The notes: generated from the letters alone by a model not told the origin. A stretch of DNA of 64,000 bases from Limnohabitans sp. Rim28 (GCF_000293865.2 NZ_ALKN02000013.1:28993-92992); one strand, 5' to 3'; shown: positions 35,950-44,012, numbered from the stretch's first letter. Numbers and translations are program-made.

Positions 35950-36453
35950 ATGCCGTCAGTACTCTCTTTGCCAAACCAGTCAGCATGGCGCAGGCGTGAC
36001 TGTTTGGTCATGGCTGGCTTGGCCTTGGGGTTTGGGCCCGCGCTCGCTCAACGCAGCGCGGCCACTTTGCCTGCGGCGCAATCTTTGCCCGATGAATTGG
36101 CTCGAGCGCTCCAGAACAAACAAGCCTTGGTGGTCATGGTCAGCTTGGACGGCTGTGTGTTTTGCCGCCAAGCGCGGCACAGCCATCTCTCCCCCATGCA
36201 CAAAGCCGGCACGGTCATCGTGCAGGTGGATATGCGCAGCACCCAAGCGGTGGTCGATTTCGGGGGCAAACTGGTCACGCACGACCAATTGGCCCGCGCC
36301 TGGAAAGTGTCCATCGCACCCACGCTGCTCTTTTTTGGCCCCCAAGGTAAAGAAGTGGCCGAGCGCATGGAAGGCGGTTATTTGCCCGACTTTTACGGTC
36401 CTTATCTAGAAGATCGCATGGCACAGGGGCGCAGAGCATTGACGTCCCTTTGA
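35950..36453 (+). CDS. Exported thioredoxin-fold protein of the sox locus (SoxS/SoxW-like)
   Basis: A 167-residue protein whose start MPSVLSLPNQSAWRRRDCLV includes RRRD and a hydrophobic stretch ending ALAQ, a Tat- or Sec-like signal. The redox motif is CVFC in VSLDGCVFCRQARHSH, with cis-Pro region VSIAPTLLFFGPQG. Sox-linked thioredoxins reduce SoxY or keep the thiosulfate-oxidising complex active. Whether it is SoxS or SoxW cannot be decided. The upstream open frame has no ribosome site. Confidence 0.82.
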   Translation: MPSVLSLPNQSAWRRRDCLVMAGLALGFGPALAQRSAATLPAAQSLPDELARALQNKQALVVMVSLDGCVFCRQARHSHLSPMHKAGTVIVQVDMRSTQAVVDFGGKLVTHDQLARAWKVSIAPTLLFFGPQGKEVAERMEGGYLPDFYGPYLEDRMAQGRRALTSL

Positions 36454-36499
36454 CCTTGACAGCACTTCAGACCTGCACCTGAAGTGGATTTATAAAAAC

Positions 36500-37201
36500 A
36501 TGATCCCCATTCAAATTGAATCGGCCTGGAAAGGCACTTCGGACTGTCGCAATTGCGGCATCCGCGACATGGTGCTCTTTGCCGACTTGAACGAACAGGA
36601 TTTTGGCGAAATCCACACCCCCATCGATGACATGGCGTTTGCGGCAGACGCTCCCCTTTACACCGAAGGTCAAACCGCCTTGGGTGTATTCACCTTGCGC
36701 AAAGGCATGGTCAAACTGGTGCGCAGCACCGCCGACGGCCGCGAACGCATCGTGCGCGTGCTGCGCCCCGGCGACGTGGTCGGTCTCGAGGCCTTGGCGA
36801 CTGCACGCTACGACAGCGAAGCCATCGCCCTGGTCGAAGCCCAGGTCTGCCGCATCCCCTTGTCGGTGCTGCACCACTTGTCGGCCAACTCGCCGCGCCT
36901 TCACAAACGTCTGATGCAAAAGTGGCAACAAGCCCTGAAAGACGCCGACGACTGGCTGGCCGACCTGAACTTCGGCTCGGCGCGCCAACGCGTGGCCGCC
37001 CTGGCCCTGAAAATGCGTGATCCCGATCAACCCGGCATGACCTCGTTTTTTGCGCGTGACGACATGGGCGCCATGCTCGACATCAAACTCGAAACCGTCA
37101 GCCGTGAAATCAGCGCCCTGGTGCGCGACGGTGCCCTGAAGCCCTGCGACAAACAGGGGCGGCGCTACGAAATCACGAACGAGGTGCTCTTGCAGCGCTG
37201 A
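36500..37201 (+). CDS. Crp/Fnr-family transcriptional regulator with FNR-type recognition helix
   Basis: A 233-residue regulator with a cNMP-like sensory barrel and C-terminal winged helix. The recognition helix LKLETVSREIS carries the E-xx-SR pattern by which FNR reads TTGAT. N-terminal cysteines C16 and C19 align with FNR C20 and C23, and C117 aligns with FNR C122, but the position of FNR C29 is Val25. Binding of a standard [4Fe-4S] cluster is therefore uncertain. Two TTGAT-N4-ATC(A/G)A boxes in the window are candidate targets. Confidence 0.9.
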   Translation: MIPIQIESAWKGTSDCRNCGIRDMVLFADLNEQDFGEIHTPIDDMAFAADAPLYTEGQTALGVFTLRKGMVKLVRSTADGRERIVRVLRPGDVVGLEALATARYDSEAIALVEAQVCRIPLSVLHHLSANSPRLHKRLMQKWQQALKDADDWLADLNFGSARQRVAALALKMRDPDQPGMTSFFARDDMGAMLDIKLETVSREISALVRDGALKPCDKQGRRYEITNEVLLQR

Positions 37202-37350
37202 ACCAACGCAGCGCGGCGAATGGGCCGACCGAGGTCAATTTCTTCACCAATTGCCAGGGGGCCTCTGGTGCGACCTGGCTACGTCAGCGGTGCACTGGGC
37301 CTCACGCTGGCTGCTTTATTTTGCGGGCAGCCACGCGACCCGTTCCTGTC

Positions 37351-38226
37351 TTACAGCGCGTTGATCGGTATCTTGACGTAGGCCGTGCCGTTTGCTTCTT
37401 TTGGCGGCATCTCGCCAGCGCGGATGTTGATCTGCACCGCCGGCAAAATCAGCGCTGGCATCTCCAGTGTGGCATCTCGCTGGGTGCGCATCTCCACAAA
37501 CTGGGCCTCACTGATGCCGTCGTGAACATGGATGTTCTTCGCCCGCTGCTCGGCCACAGTCGTTTCAAACGCCACCGGGCGGTTGTTAGGCGGGTAATCG
37601 TGGCACATGAACAGCCGCGTCTCGGACGGCAGGCTCAGAATCTTGCCTATGGACGCATACAGCGTCTTGGCATCGCCACCGGGGAAGTCACAGCGGGCCG
37701 TCCCCACGTCGGGCATGAACAAGGTGTCGCCGCCGAACACCGCATCCCCGACCTGGTATGCCACGCAAGCGGGCGTGTGGCCGGGCACCGCCATGACGCG
37801 TGCAATGAGTTCGCCAATGCGGAACTCTTCCTCGTCCTTGAGCAGCGCATCGAATTGCGAACCATCCAGTTGAAATTCGGGCTCCAGGTTGAAGATGGCC
37901 TTGAACACCTTCTGCACCCGCGTGATCTGGTCGCCGATGCCGATCTTCCCGCCAAGCTTTTGCTTCAGGTATGGCGCTGCGCTCAGGTGGTCGGCGTGCG
38001 CATGGGTCTCTAGGATCCACTGCACCTGCAGGTCGTGGGCATTCACGTAATCAATCACCTTGTCGGCCGAGGTGGTGCGGGTGCGCCCGGACTTGTGGTC
38101 GTAGTCCAGCACAGAGTCGATGATGGCAGCGGCCGAACCCGGGCCATGGTGGACGACGTAGGTGACCGTCCAAGTGGCTGAGTCAAAGATGCCGTGGACT
38201 TGGGGCTTCAGCGTGTGGGGGGTCAT
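37351..38226 (-). CDS. Blh-type persulfide dioxygenase (MBL-fold, BigR-associated)
   Basis: A 291-residue metallo-beta-lactamase-fold protein. The metal motif is LETHAHADHLSAAPYLKQ; later TLFMPDVGTARCDFPGGDA and RLFMCHDYPPNNR match the ETHE1/Blh branch, which oxidises glutathione persulfide to sulfite with O2. It is divergent from bigR and shares its inverted-repeat promoter, exactly as in characterised bigR operons. It handles sulfane sulfur in the cytoplasm. Confidence 0.9.
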   Translation of the reverse strand: MTPHTLKPQVHGIFDSATWTVTYVVHHGPGSAAAIIDSVLDYDHKSGRTRTTSADKVIDYVNAHDLQVQWILETHAHADHLSAAPYLKQKLGGKIGIGDQITRVQKVFKAIFNLEPEFQLDGSQFDALLKDEEEFRIGELIARVMAVPGHTPACVAYQVGDAVFGGDTLFMPDVGTARCDFPGGDAKTLYASIGKILSLPSETRLFMCHDYPPNNRPVAFETTVAEQRAKNIHVHDGISEAQFVEMRTQRDATLEMPALILPAVQINIRAGEMPPKEANGTAYVKIPINAL

Positions 38227-38255
38227 GGAACGATCCTTTCAGTTAAGTTTTAGAT

Positions 38256-38290
38256 AGTATATTGACAAATATATTGTTTGTCAATATAGT
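38256..38290. promoter_or_regulatory. bigR operator: BigR operator with two opposed promoters
   Basis: TATATTGACAAA (38258-38269) and TTTGTCAATATA (38277-38288) are perfect 12-base inverted arms with a 7-base centre. On the + strand TTGACA (38262-38267), 17 bases, TATAGT (38285-38290) forms a near-consensus promoter for bigR. On the - strand TTGACA (38284-38279), 17 bases, TATACT (38261-38256) forms one for blh. One bound repressor dimer would block both. Confidence 0.88.
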
Positions 38291-38334
38291 GTGGTCATCG
38301 CCGTTACTGAAAGCTCTGGCCAGAGCCCGTACCC

Positions 38335-38667
38335 ATGACCACCGACACACTCGATCTCCAAGACATGCAGGCCGCTGCTGAACGCGCCTGCGAATTGATG
38401 AGGGTGCTTGCCAACCCCGACCGTTTGCTCATTTGCTGCCAGCTTTCCCAACAAGAGATGTGCGTGGGCGAGCTTGAATCAAGCCTCGGCATCGTGCAGC
38501 CCACGCTGTCGCAGCAACTGACCGTGCTGCGCAACGCGGACCTGGTTGCCACCCGACGTGAAGGCAAGAACATCTTTTACCAACTGACCAGCACTTCAGC
38601 ACTGGCCGTGATGAATACCCTTTTCCAACAGTTCTGCACCACCCCAACCACAAGGAACAAAAAATGA
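38335..38667 (+). CDS. bigR: ArsR-family persulfide sensor, BigR/SqrR type
   Basis: A 110-residue winged-helix repressor with HTH CVGELESSLGIVQPTLSQQL. Cys35 and Cys101 are 66 residues apart, the spacing of the redox pair C42/C108 of BigR and C41/C107 of SqrR, which form a disulfide or polysulfide bridge and release DNA. It is divergent from blh across its operator and overlaps the next gene by four bases. It is distinct from soxR at 32234, which has different cysteines. Confidence 0.9.
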   Translation: MTTDTLDLQDMQAAAERACELMRVLANPDRLLICCQLSQQEMCVGELESSLGIVQPTLSQQLTVLRNADLVATRREGKNIFYQLTSTSALAVMNTLFQQFCTTPTTRNKK

Positions 38668-39098
38668 ACATTGACTGGACCCACTTCACACCCTGGACGG
38701 CGCTGGCAGGCGGCATCCTATTAGGGATTGCCTCAGCCGCCTTCATCTTGGTCAACGGCCGCGTGCTGGGCATCAGCGGCATCCTGGGCGGCCTTTTGGT
38801 GCCTAAGCGCAGCGATGCCAGCTGGCGTGTGTTCTTTTTGCTGGGCATGCTGCTGGCCCCAGCCACGCTGTCGCTGCTGGCGCCTGGCCTGATCAGCGCG
38901 CCACGCATCGAGGCAGGCACCGTCGCCATCCTGGTGGCGGGTCTCCTGGTCGGCCTGGGCACACGCTATGGCTCGGGCTGCACCAGCGGCCACGGCGTGT
39001 GCGGCCTGTCGCGGCTGTCGCCGCGCTCGCTGGTGGCAACGATGGCCTTCATGGCCTCGGGCTTTGCCATGGTCTACGTCATCCGTCACCTGATCTGA
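38664..39098 (+). CDS. Half-size YeeE/YedE-family membrane protein (first of pair)
   Basis: A 144-residue protein with about four membrane segments. The core [20 protein letters not shown] is the YeeE motif with its cysteine. Together with the next gene it would equal one full-length YeeE/TsuA protein such as that at 34784. It is regularly found in bigR operons and probably moves sulfite, thiosulfate or another sulfur species. It is translationally coupled to bigR. Confidence 0.9.
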   Translation: MNIDWTHFTPWTALAGGILLGIASAAFILVNGRVLGISGILGGLLVPKRSDASWRVFFLLGMLLAPATLSLLAPGLISAPRIEAGTVAILVAGLLVGLGTRYGSGCTSGHGVCGLSRLSPRSLVATMAFMASGFAMVYVIRHLI

Positions 39099-39114
39099 CA
39101 ACAAGGAGCATGTC

Positions 39115-39558
39115 ATGAATCGTATTTCTGAATTCGCCATCGGCCTTCTTTTCGGTTGGGGCCTGCTTATCTCTGGCATGACCGACCCCGGCAAGGTGAT
39201 CGGCTTTCTGGACCTTGCTGGCACTTGGGACCCCTCGCTGGCCTTCGTGATGGGTGGTGGCATTTTGGTGGGCCTCGTGGGCTTTACCGTGGCCAAAAAG
39301 CGCACCCGCAGCATCCTGGGCTCGGCGATGCACTTGCCCACCTCGCGCGACATCGATCGGCGCCTGGTGTTGGGCTCGCTGACCTTCGGCGCTGGATGGG
39401 GCCTGGCGGGCTTTTGCCCGGGCCCTGGCATCGTCGCCATGGGCGCAGGCGAGTCCAAGGCCGCGCTGTTCGTGGTGGCCATGATCGCTGGCATGTTGGT
39501 GTTCGAAGTGCTGGACCGCTGGGCCAAGGCCCGGGCAACACGCGGCGCCGGAGCCTGA
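39115..39558 (+). CDS. Half-size YeeE/YedE-family membrane protein (second of pair, DUF6691 type)
   Basis: A 147-residue protein with about four membrane segments. LLFGWGLLISGMTDPGKVIGF near the start and GWGLAGFCPGPGIVAMGAGE with a single cysteine are characteristic of the partner half. AAGGAG is upstream of the ATG. It is expected to dimerise with the preceding half to form one transporter. Confidence 0.9.
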   Translation: MNRISEFAIGLLFGWGLLISGMTDPGKVIGFLDLAGTWDPSLAFVMGGGILVGLVGFTVAKKRTRSILGSAMHLPTSRDIDRRLVLGSLTFGAGWGLAGFCPGPGIVAMGAGESKAALFVVAMIAGMLVFEVLDRWAKARATRGAGA

Positions 39559-39559
39559 G

Positions 39560-41293
39560 ATGCGTGCGAGACTGCCCCGGCTGCCCATGGTCGATTGGAC
39601 GCGCGGTTATGACCGCACCACCTTGTCCAGCGATTTGGTGGCGGCAGTCATCGTCACCGTCATGCTGATCCCCCAGAGCCTGGCGTATGCAGCGCTGGCG
39701 GGGCTGCCTCCGCAGGTCGGCTTGTACGCCAGCATCGTGCCTTTGCTGATGTATGCCGTATTCGGAAGCAGCCGGGTGTTGGCGGTGGGGCCGGTGGCTG
39801 TGGTGTCGCTGATGACGGCTACGGCCATTGGCGATCTGGCTCAGGCGGGTTCAATTGCCTACGGCGCACTGGCCATCACCCTGGCATTTGTATCGGGCGC
39901 CATGTTGCTGCTGATGGGCTTGCTGCGGCTCGGTTTTCTGGCCAATTTCCTCAGCCACCCAGTGATCTCGGGCTTCATCACTGCCTCGGCCCTGCTGATT
40001 GCAGCCGGCCAGCTCAAGGTGATCTTGGGGGTCAAGGTGGAAGGTCATCACTTCTTTGAACTGGTGCTAGGCCTGGTGCGCCAGGCGTCCCACACCCACA
40101 CCCTGACTGCGGCCATTGGTTTGGGGACCGTCGCTTTCCTTTTCTGGGCCAGGCGCGGCGTCAAGCCCCTGCTGCTGCGCTTGGGCATGGGGCCGAGGCT
40201 GGCAGACGGCCTCGCGAAGGCGGCGCCCGTAGCGGGCATCTCCATCACGGCCCTGCTCACTTGGGTTAGCGAATGGCATGAGCAGGGGGTGCGCATCGTG
40301 GGCACGGTGCCCCAGGGCTTGCCGCCGTTCACGCTGCCTGCTTGGGACTGGGCGCTCTGGCAGCAGCTGGCGGTTCCGGCCTTGCTCATCAGCGTGGTGG
40401 GCTTTGTGGAATCGGTCTCGGTGGGCCAGACCCTGGCGGCCAAGCGCCGTCAGCGCATCGTGCCCGATCGCGAACTGGTCGCTCTGGGCGCGAGCAACCT
40501 GGGCGCGGCGCTGACCGGAGGCTTTCCGGTGACGGGCGGCTTTGCTCGTTCGGTGGTCAATTTCGATGCTGGGGCGCAGACGCCTGCCGCGGGCATCTTC
40601 ACCGCAGTGGGCATTCTCTTGGCGGCCTTGCTGCTCACTCCAGCGCTCTTCTACGTGCCGCAGGCCACTCTTTCAGCCACCATCGTGGTGGCCGTGCTGT
40701 CCCTCGTGGATCTGCATATCTTGCGCAGCACCTGGGCTTATTCGCGCCCTGACTTTGCAGCGGTCGTGGTGACCCTGTTGGTCACACTTGCTGCTGGCGT
40801 GGAGGCCGGGCTGGTGGCTGGCGTGGGTTTGTCACTGCTGCTCTACCTCTACAAAACCAGCCGCCCGCACATCGCCGAAGTCGGATTGGTGCCGGGAACC
40901 GAGCATTTCCGAAACATCCTGCGCCACAAAGTTGCGGTGAGCCCCCAGCTGGCCAGCCTGCGCGTGGATGAAAGCCTTTACTTTGCCAACGCACGCGTAC
41001 TGGAAGACCGAGTCAATGCATTGGTCGCCGAACGGCCTGCGCTCAAACATCTGGTGCTTCAGTGCTCGGCGATCAACGATATCGACGCCAGTGCGCTCGA
41101 AAGCTTGGAAGCCATCGACCAGCGGCTGCGCGGCGCTGGCCTGCGCCTGCACCTGAGCGAGGTCAAAGGCCCGGTCATGGACAAACTTCGAGCCACCGAA
41201 TTTCTACAGCACCTGAGCGGGAAGGTTTACCTGAGCCACTATCAAGCTGTCACCGAGCTGACGCCCGAAATCTGTCATTCTTCAGATATCTAG
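39560..41293 (+). CDS. SulP-family sulfate/anion transporter with STAS domain
   Basis: A 577-residue protein: transporter domain (residues about 15-420) with MLIPQSLAYAALAGLPPQVGLYAS, GPVAVVSLMTATAIG and a later FPVTGGFARSVVNFDAGAQTP, then a cytoplasmic STAS domain containing LKHLVLQCSAINDIDASALES. It may export sulfate formed by sulfur oxidation or import it; direction is unknown. It begins one base after the preceding stop. Leu is mostly CTG, unlike the TTG-rich flanking genes. Confidence 0.92.
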   Translation: MRARLPRLPMVDWTRGYDRTTLSSDLVAAVIVTVMLIPQSLAYAALAGLPPQVGLYASIVPLLMYAVFGSSRVLAVGPVAVVSLMTATAIGDLAQAGSIAYGALAITLAFVSGAMLLLMGLLRLGFLANFLSHPVISGFITASALLIAAGQLKVILGVKVEGHHFFELVLGLVRQASHTHTLTAAIGLGTVAFLFWARRGVKPLLLRLGMGPRLADGLAKAAPVAGISITALLTWVSEWHEQGVRIVGTVPQGLPPFTLPAWDWALWQQLAVPALLISVVGFVESVSVGQTLAAKRRQRIVPDRELVALGASNLGAALTGGFPVTGGFARSVVNFDAGAQTPAAGIFTAVGILLAALLLTPALFYVPQATLSATIVVAVLSLVDLHILRSTWAYSRPDFAAVVVTLLVTLAAGVEAGLVAGVGLSLLLYLYKTSRPHIAEVGLVPGTEHFRNILRHKVAVSPQLASLRVDESLYFANARVLEDRVNALVAERPALKHLVLQCSAINDIDASALESLEAIDQRLRGAGLRLHLSEVKGPVMDKLRATEFLQHLSGKVYLSHYQAVTELTPEICHSSDI

Positions 41294-41316
41294 ACTCAGA
41301 TCATCAGGAGATCAAT

Positions 41317-41640
41317 ATGAATGAAATCTGGCTGGCGATGAACATCGCCTGCGAAACGGCCTTAGGCCTGCTGCCCGCGCTGGCGCCTTTGGTGTTGATG
41401 TGGGGGGTGATGATGGTGATCAACCGCAAAAAGCTCAATCGGGTCAAGCCCGCAACGCTGGCCGCGGTGGCCGTGCTGGTGGCATTGGTGGCCGTTGTGG
41501 CTTTGCCATCCATGACCCAATCAAGCTTGGCTGACATGACTGATTGGGTGGATTGGGCTGCTTTGCTGGGCATGGCCGCAGGTTGGGGCGTGGCCGCTGC
41601 GTTGCTGATGTGGCCTGTGTTGGCCATGCGGCAACGCTGA
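41317..41640 (+). CDS. Small membrane protein of unknown function
   Basis: A 107-residue protein with three hydrophobic segments (LLPALAPLVLMWGVMMVI; ATLAAVAVLVALVAVVALPS; WAALLGMAAGWGVAAALLMW). CAGGAG precedes the ATG at 41317, and the open frame upstream overlaps sulP. No known motif is recognised. It lies 23 bases after the SulP gene and may be its accessory or the last gene of the bigR operon. Confidence 0.75.
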   Translation: MNEIWLAMNIACETALGLLPALAPLVLMWGVMMVINRKKLNRVKPATLAAVAVLVALVAVVALPSMTQSSLADMTDWVDWAALLGMAAGWGVAAALLMWPVLAMRQR

Positions 41641-41690
41641 CATCGGCAGACATACGCCGTTCAAGCTGCTCAACACAGCAAGATGAAGTA

Positions 41691-42185
41691 TTAAACGGTC
41701 ATGGACAACTGAAACACCGAATTGGGGGCTTTCGGGATCAATGGTGGCGCCAGGGGCTTGAGTTTGAAGCGGTTCTGGATGGGAGTTTCTTCGGGTGTTT
41801 CCACGGCTGCCAGGTCAACGAAGTCCGCCAGTACGAATTTACTCAAGGTGTCGATCACAATTTGTTCTAAGCCCAACTCAAATTCAGCGGGTGCGGACAA
41901 GCCGTCGGTGTCGTGGTCTTGCTGTGCCAAGGTGCTCTCAAAGGCGGAGGCGATGTCCCACATGGACACCAAGGCGATGTCGCCTTGGATGTTGTAGCCG
42001 CCACCCGGGCCTTTGTTGGCACTGACGATGTGGTGGTCCTTGAGTGGTTTGAGGATGCTCTCAAGGTTAGACACCGACAACTTGAGTCGGTTGGACAAGG
42101 TGGTGGTGGAGACCCGGCCTTTGTGCTGCAGCTCGGCGATGACCACGCACACATCCAAGGCATTGATGGTTCGATTTGAAATCAT
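41691..42185 (-). CDS. Rrf2-family transcriptional regulator
   Basis: A 164-residue winged-helix regulator. The HTH and wing (VSTTTLSNRLKLSVSNLESI; HHIVSANKGPGGGYNIQG) match Rrf2 proteins. It has only one cysteine (C13), so it cannot hold an IscR- or NsrR-type Fe-S cluster through three Cys. The C-terminal 70 residues are unusual. It is divergent from the MerR-type gene and lies between the bigR module and the sox structural genes. Confidence 0.85.
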   Translation of the reverse strand: MISNRTINALDVCVVIAELQHKGRVSTTTLSNRLKLSVSNLESILKPLKDHHIVSANKGPGGGYNIQGDIALVSMWDIASAFESTLAQQDHDTDGLSAPAEFELGLEQIVIDTLSKFVLADFVDLAAVETPEETPIQNRFKLKPLAPPLIPKAPNSVFQLSMTV

Positions 42186-42222
42186 GGCGATCAGCTCCTT
42201 TGAGTAGTATTTTGAGTTATTT

Positions 42223-42282
42223 ATCTACGCAAGTGGTGAAAAACCTAACGAAACTTTGTTTTTCGTCATAAAATCTACGCAA
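42223..42282. promoter_or_regulatory. Direct repeats and short inverted repeat between the Rrf2 and MerR genes
   Basis: ATCTACGCAA occurs at 42223-42232 and again at 42273-42282, exactly 50 bases apart (about five helical turns). Between them ACGAAA (42248-42253) and TTTCGT (42261-42266) form an inverted repeat with a 7-base spacer. The spacing suggests cooperative binding by one of the two divergently encoded regulators. Confidence 0.45.
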
Positions 42283-42330
42283 TACCTCCACATTGGTGCT
42301 GCTTTGATCTCTACTTCAACTTCTGGCCCG

Positions 42331-43302
42331 ATGTTTCGCATCGGTGCTGTCTCCAAGACCACGGCTATTCCGGTTTCAACCTTGCGCATTTGGCAAACCC
42401 GCTACGGCGCTTTCAGCCCTGTTAAAACCGAAGGTAACCAACGTTTGTTCGGTGAACCCGATGTGTCGAAGGCGCTTTTGCTCAAGCAGTTGATTGGGGC
42501 AGGGCACGGCATTGGGGCCATTGCGCACCTGGATCTGGAGCAGTTGCGTCGCCTCGCGAGTCAAGACACCCACGCCACAAGCCCTTCACCTGTGTTGACC
42601 TTGCCTGTTTGCTTGGCGGTGGTGGGTCTGGGTTTGGCCAATCGTCTCGAGTCGATCAAATTTGCCGCGGTCTTGAGCCAGCACCGCATCCAGGTGACCG
42701 ATGTGCTGGAAGATTTGGCCTCGGTCAGCCATGCGCCTTTGTCCGATAAGCCGCAGGTCTTGTTGGTTCGGGTCAGTTCGCTGCAGGACACGGTTTTTTC
42801 AGCCATTCAGACCTTGACCCAGCGGCACGCTTTTGCCCAGACCATCGTGCTCTACAACTTTGCCCCTGATGTGGTGGTGCAGACCATGAAGCTGGCCGGC
42901 ATGATCGTGCGGCGAGACCCTATCTCTGATGGTGAGTTGGCCGAGTTGTTGCAATCGATCTTGTTTGTGGACCGCAACAGAGCCCAGGAGTTTGGTGGCC
43001 AAGGTGCGGTGATTGCCAGCCGCAAATACTCAGACCAGACCTTGCGACGCGTGGCCGGTATCTCGACCAATGTGCTGTGTGAATGCCCGAGGCATGTGGC
43101 CGAGTTGATTGCCCAGTTGGCCAGTTTTGAGGAATACAGCCAAGAGTGCCTGAACAAGAACGCCGAGGACGCTCACTTGCACTCCTATTTGCGGGCCATC
43201 TCCGGCTCGGCACGTTCCTTGTTCGAGAACGCGCTGGAGAAAATCGCATTGCATGAGGGCATCGACTTGCGGGAAAGTGAAGTTTCAAAACTTCAGCAAT
43301 GA
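42331..43302 (+). CDS. MerR-family regulator with degenerate B12-binding-like sensor domain
   Basis: A 323-residue protein. Residues 1-70 are a MerR HTH (MFRIGAVSKTTAIPVSTLRI, with WQTRYGAFSP and RLFGEPDVSKALLLK). Residues about 85-225 alternate strands and helices like a cobalamin-binding fold but lack its DXHXXG motif. The C-terminal helical part contains VLCECPRHVAEL, where Cys-Pro resembles a haem-regulatory motif. The ligand may be haem, a thiol or none. The upstream TTG-initiated extension is not supported by an SD. Confidence 0.8.
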   Translation: MFRIGAVSKTTAIPVSTLRIWQTRYGAFSPVKTEGNQRLFGEPDVSKALLLKQLIGAGHGIGAIAHLDLEQLRRLASQDTHATSPSPVLTLPVCLAVVGLGLANRLESIKFAAVLSQHRIQVTDVLEDLASVSHAPLSDKPQVLLVRVSSLQDTVFSAIQTLTQRHAFAQTIVLYNFAPDVVVQTMKLAGMIVRRDPISDGELAELLQSILFVDRNRAQEFGGQGAVIASRKYSDQTLRRVAGISTNVLCECPRHVAELIAQLASFEEYSQECLNKNAEDAHLHSYLRAISGSARSLFENALEKIALHEGIDLRESEVSKLQQ

Positions 43303-43589
43303 CGCAACCTTGGCGGCGCAAGCCCCGCAAAGCATGGGCTGTCTGAATGTTGTATCGATTGCAGGTGGTTTTGATGCTTGTGCTGCTGCTGGCAAAACAG
43401 TGTCAAACCCGAACAGCCTGCGTTTGATGGAGACCGATGGCCGCTTTTCTGTAATGACATGGGGCCTTTCAATCACCATCACTCAGTAAAATCCCTGACG
43501 CCGAAATGGGTCTGGGTTGTTCTTATCCGCATTGATTTCGGTTAAATTAGCGCCTGGTTATATTCAACCCCCCATTGATGGAGTTCTTG
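43303..43589. other. Intergenic stretch before the cytochrome gene
   Basis: This stretch of 287 bases contains no convincing gene on either strand. Near its end, TTGAT-TTCG-GTTAA (43542-43555) is a partial FNR-like site followed by TTAAAT, a possible -10 element, about 30 bases before the start of the cytochrome gene. Confidence 0.4.
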
Positions 43590-43898
43590 ATGAAATTGAT
43601 TTTTGCTGTGGCCGCTGTGGCTGCGTTGACGTCTGCCCCAGCCTTTGCCAACTTGGACATGGCCAAGAAAAACAACTGCATGGCTTGCCACGCTGCTGAC
43701 AAAAAAATGGTGGGTCCCTCCTACAACGATGTGGCTAAAAAATATGCAGGTCAAAAAGATGCAGCAGCGAATTTGGCCAAGAGCATCAAGGCCGGCGGTG
43801 CTGGCAAATGGGGCCCAGTGCCCATGCCCGCACAAGCTGCTTTGAGCGATGCGGACGCTTTGACATTGGCCACATGGATTCTGGCGGGTGCCAAGTAA
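43590..43898 (+). CDS. Monohaem class I cytochrome c (c551/c552-like)
   Basis: A 102-residue exported cytochrome. The signal peptide MKLIFAVAAVAALTSAPAFA precedes the haem site NCMACHAADKKMVGPSYNDV; the Met ligand is in GPVPMPAQAAL. GATGGAG precedes the ATG at 43590. The mature domain closely resembles the C-terminal cytochrome domain of SoxD encoded 3 kb downstream (same DKK-VGP, IK-GG and GP-PMPAQ blocks). It is a likely electron acceptor for the Sox system. Confidence 0.9.
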   Translation: MKLIFAVAAVAALTSAPAFANLDMAKKNNCMACHAADKKMVGPSYNDVAKKYAGQKDAAANLAKSIKAGGAGKWGPVPMPAQAALSDADALTLATWILAGAK

Positions 43899-43965
43899 AA
43901 ACGGCCCTTTGAGGTTTGTTTGAATCGACAATGTGAAAGCCCAATGGAGACGTGGCTTTCGTTTG

Positions 43966-43997
43966 CCGCTCAAGGTTGACGCCCTGAGCGGTTTTTT
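43966..43997 (+). terminator. Terminator after the c551-like cytochrome gene
   Basis: CCGCTCA (43966-43972) pairs with TGAGCGG (43985-43991), followed by TTTTTT. An upstream repeat, GAAAGCC (43935-43941) and GGCTTTC (43954-43960), could form a second hairpin. The next gene starts only 15 bases later. Confidence 0.8.
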
Positions 43998-44012
43998 CAT
44001 GGGGAAACTGCT

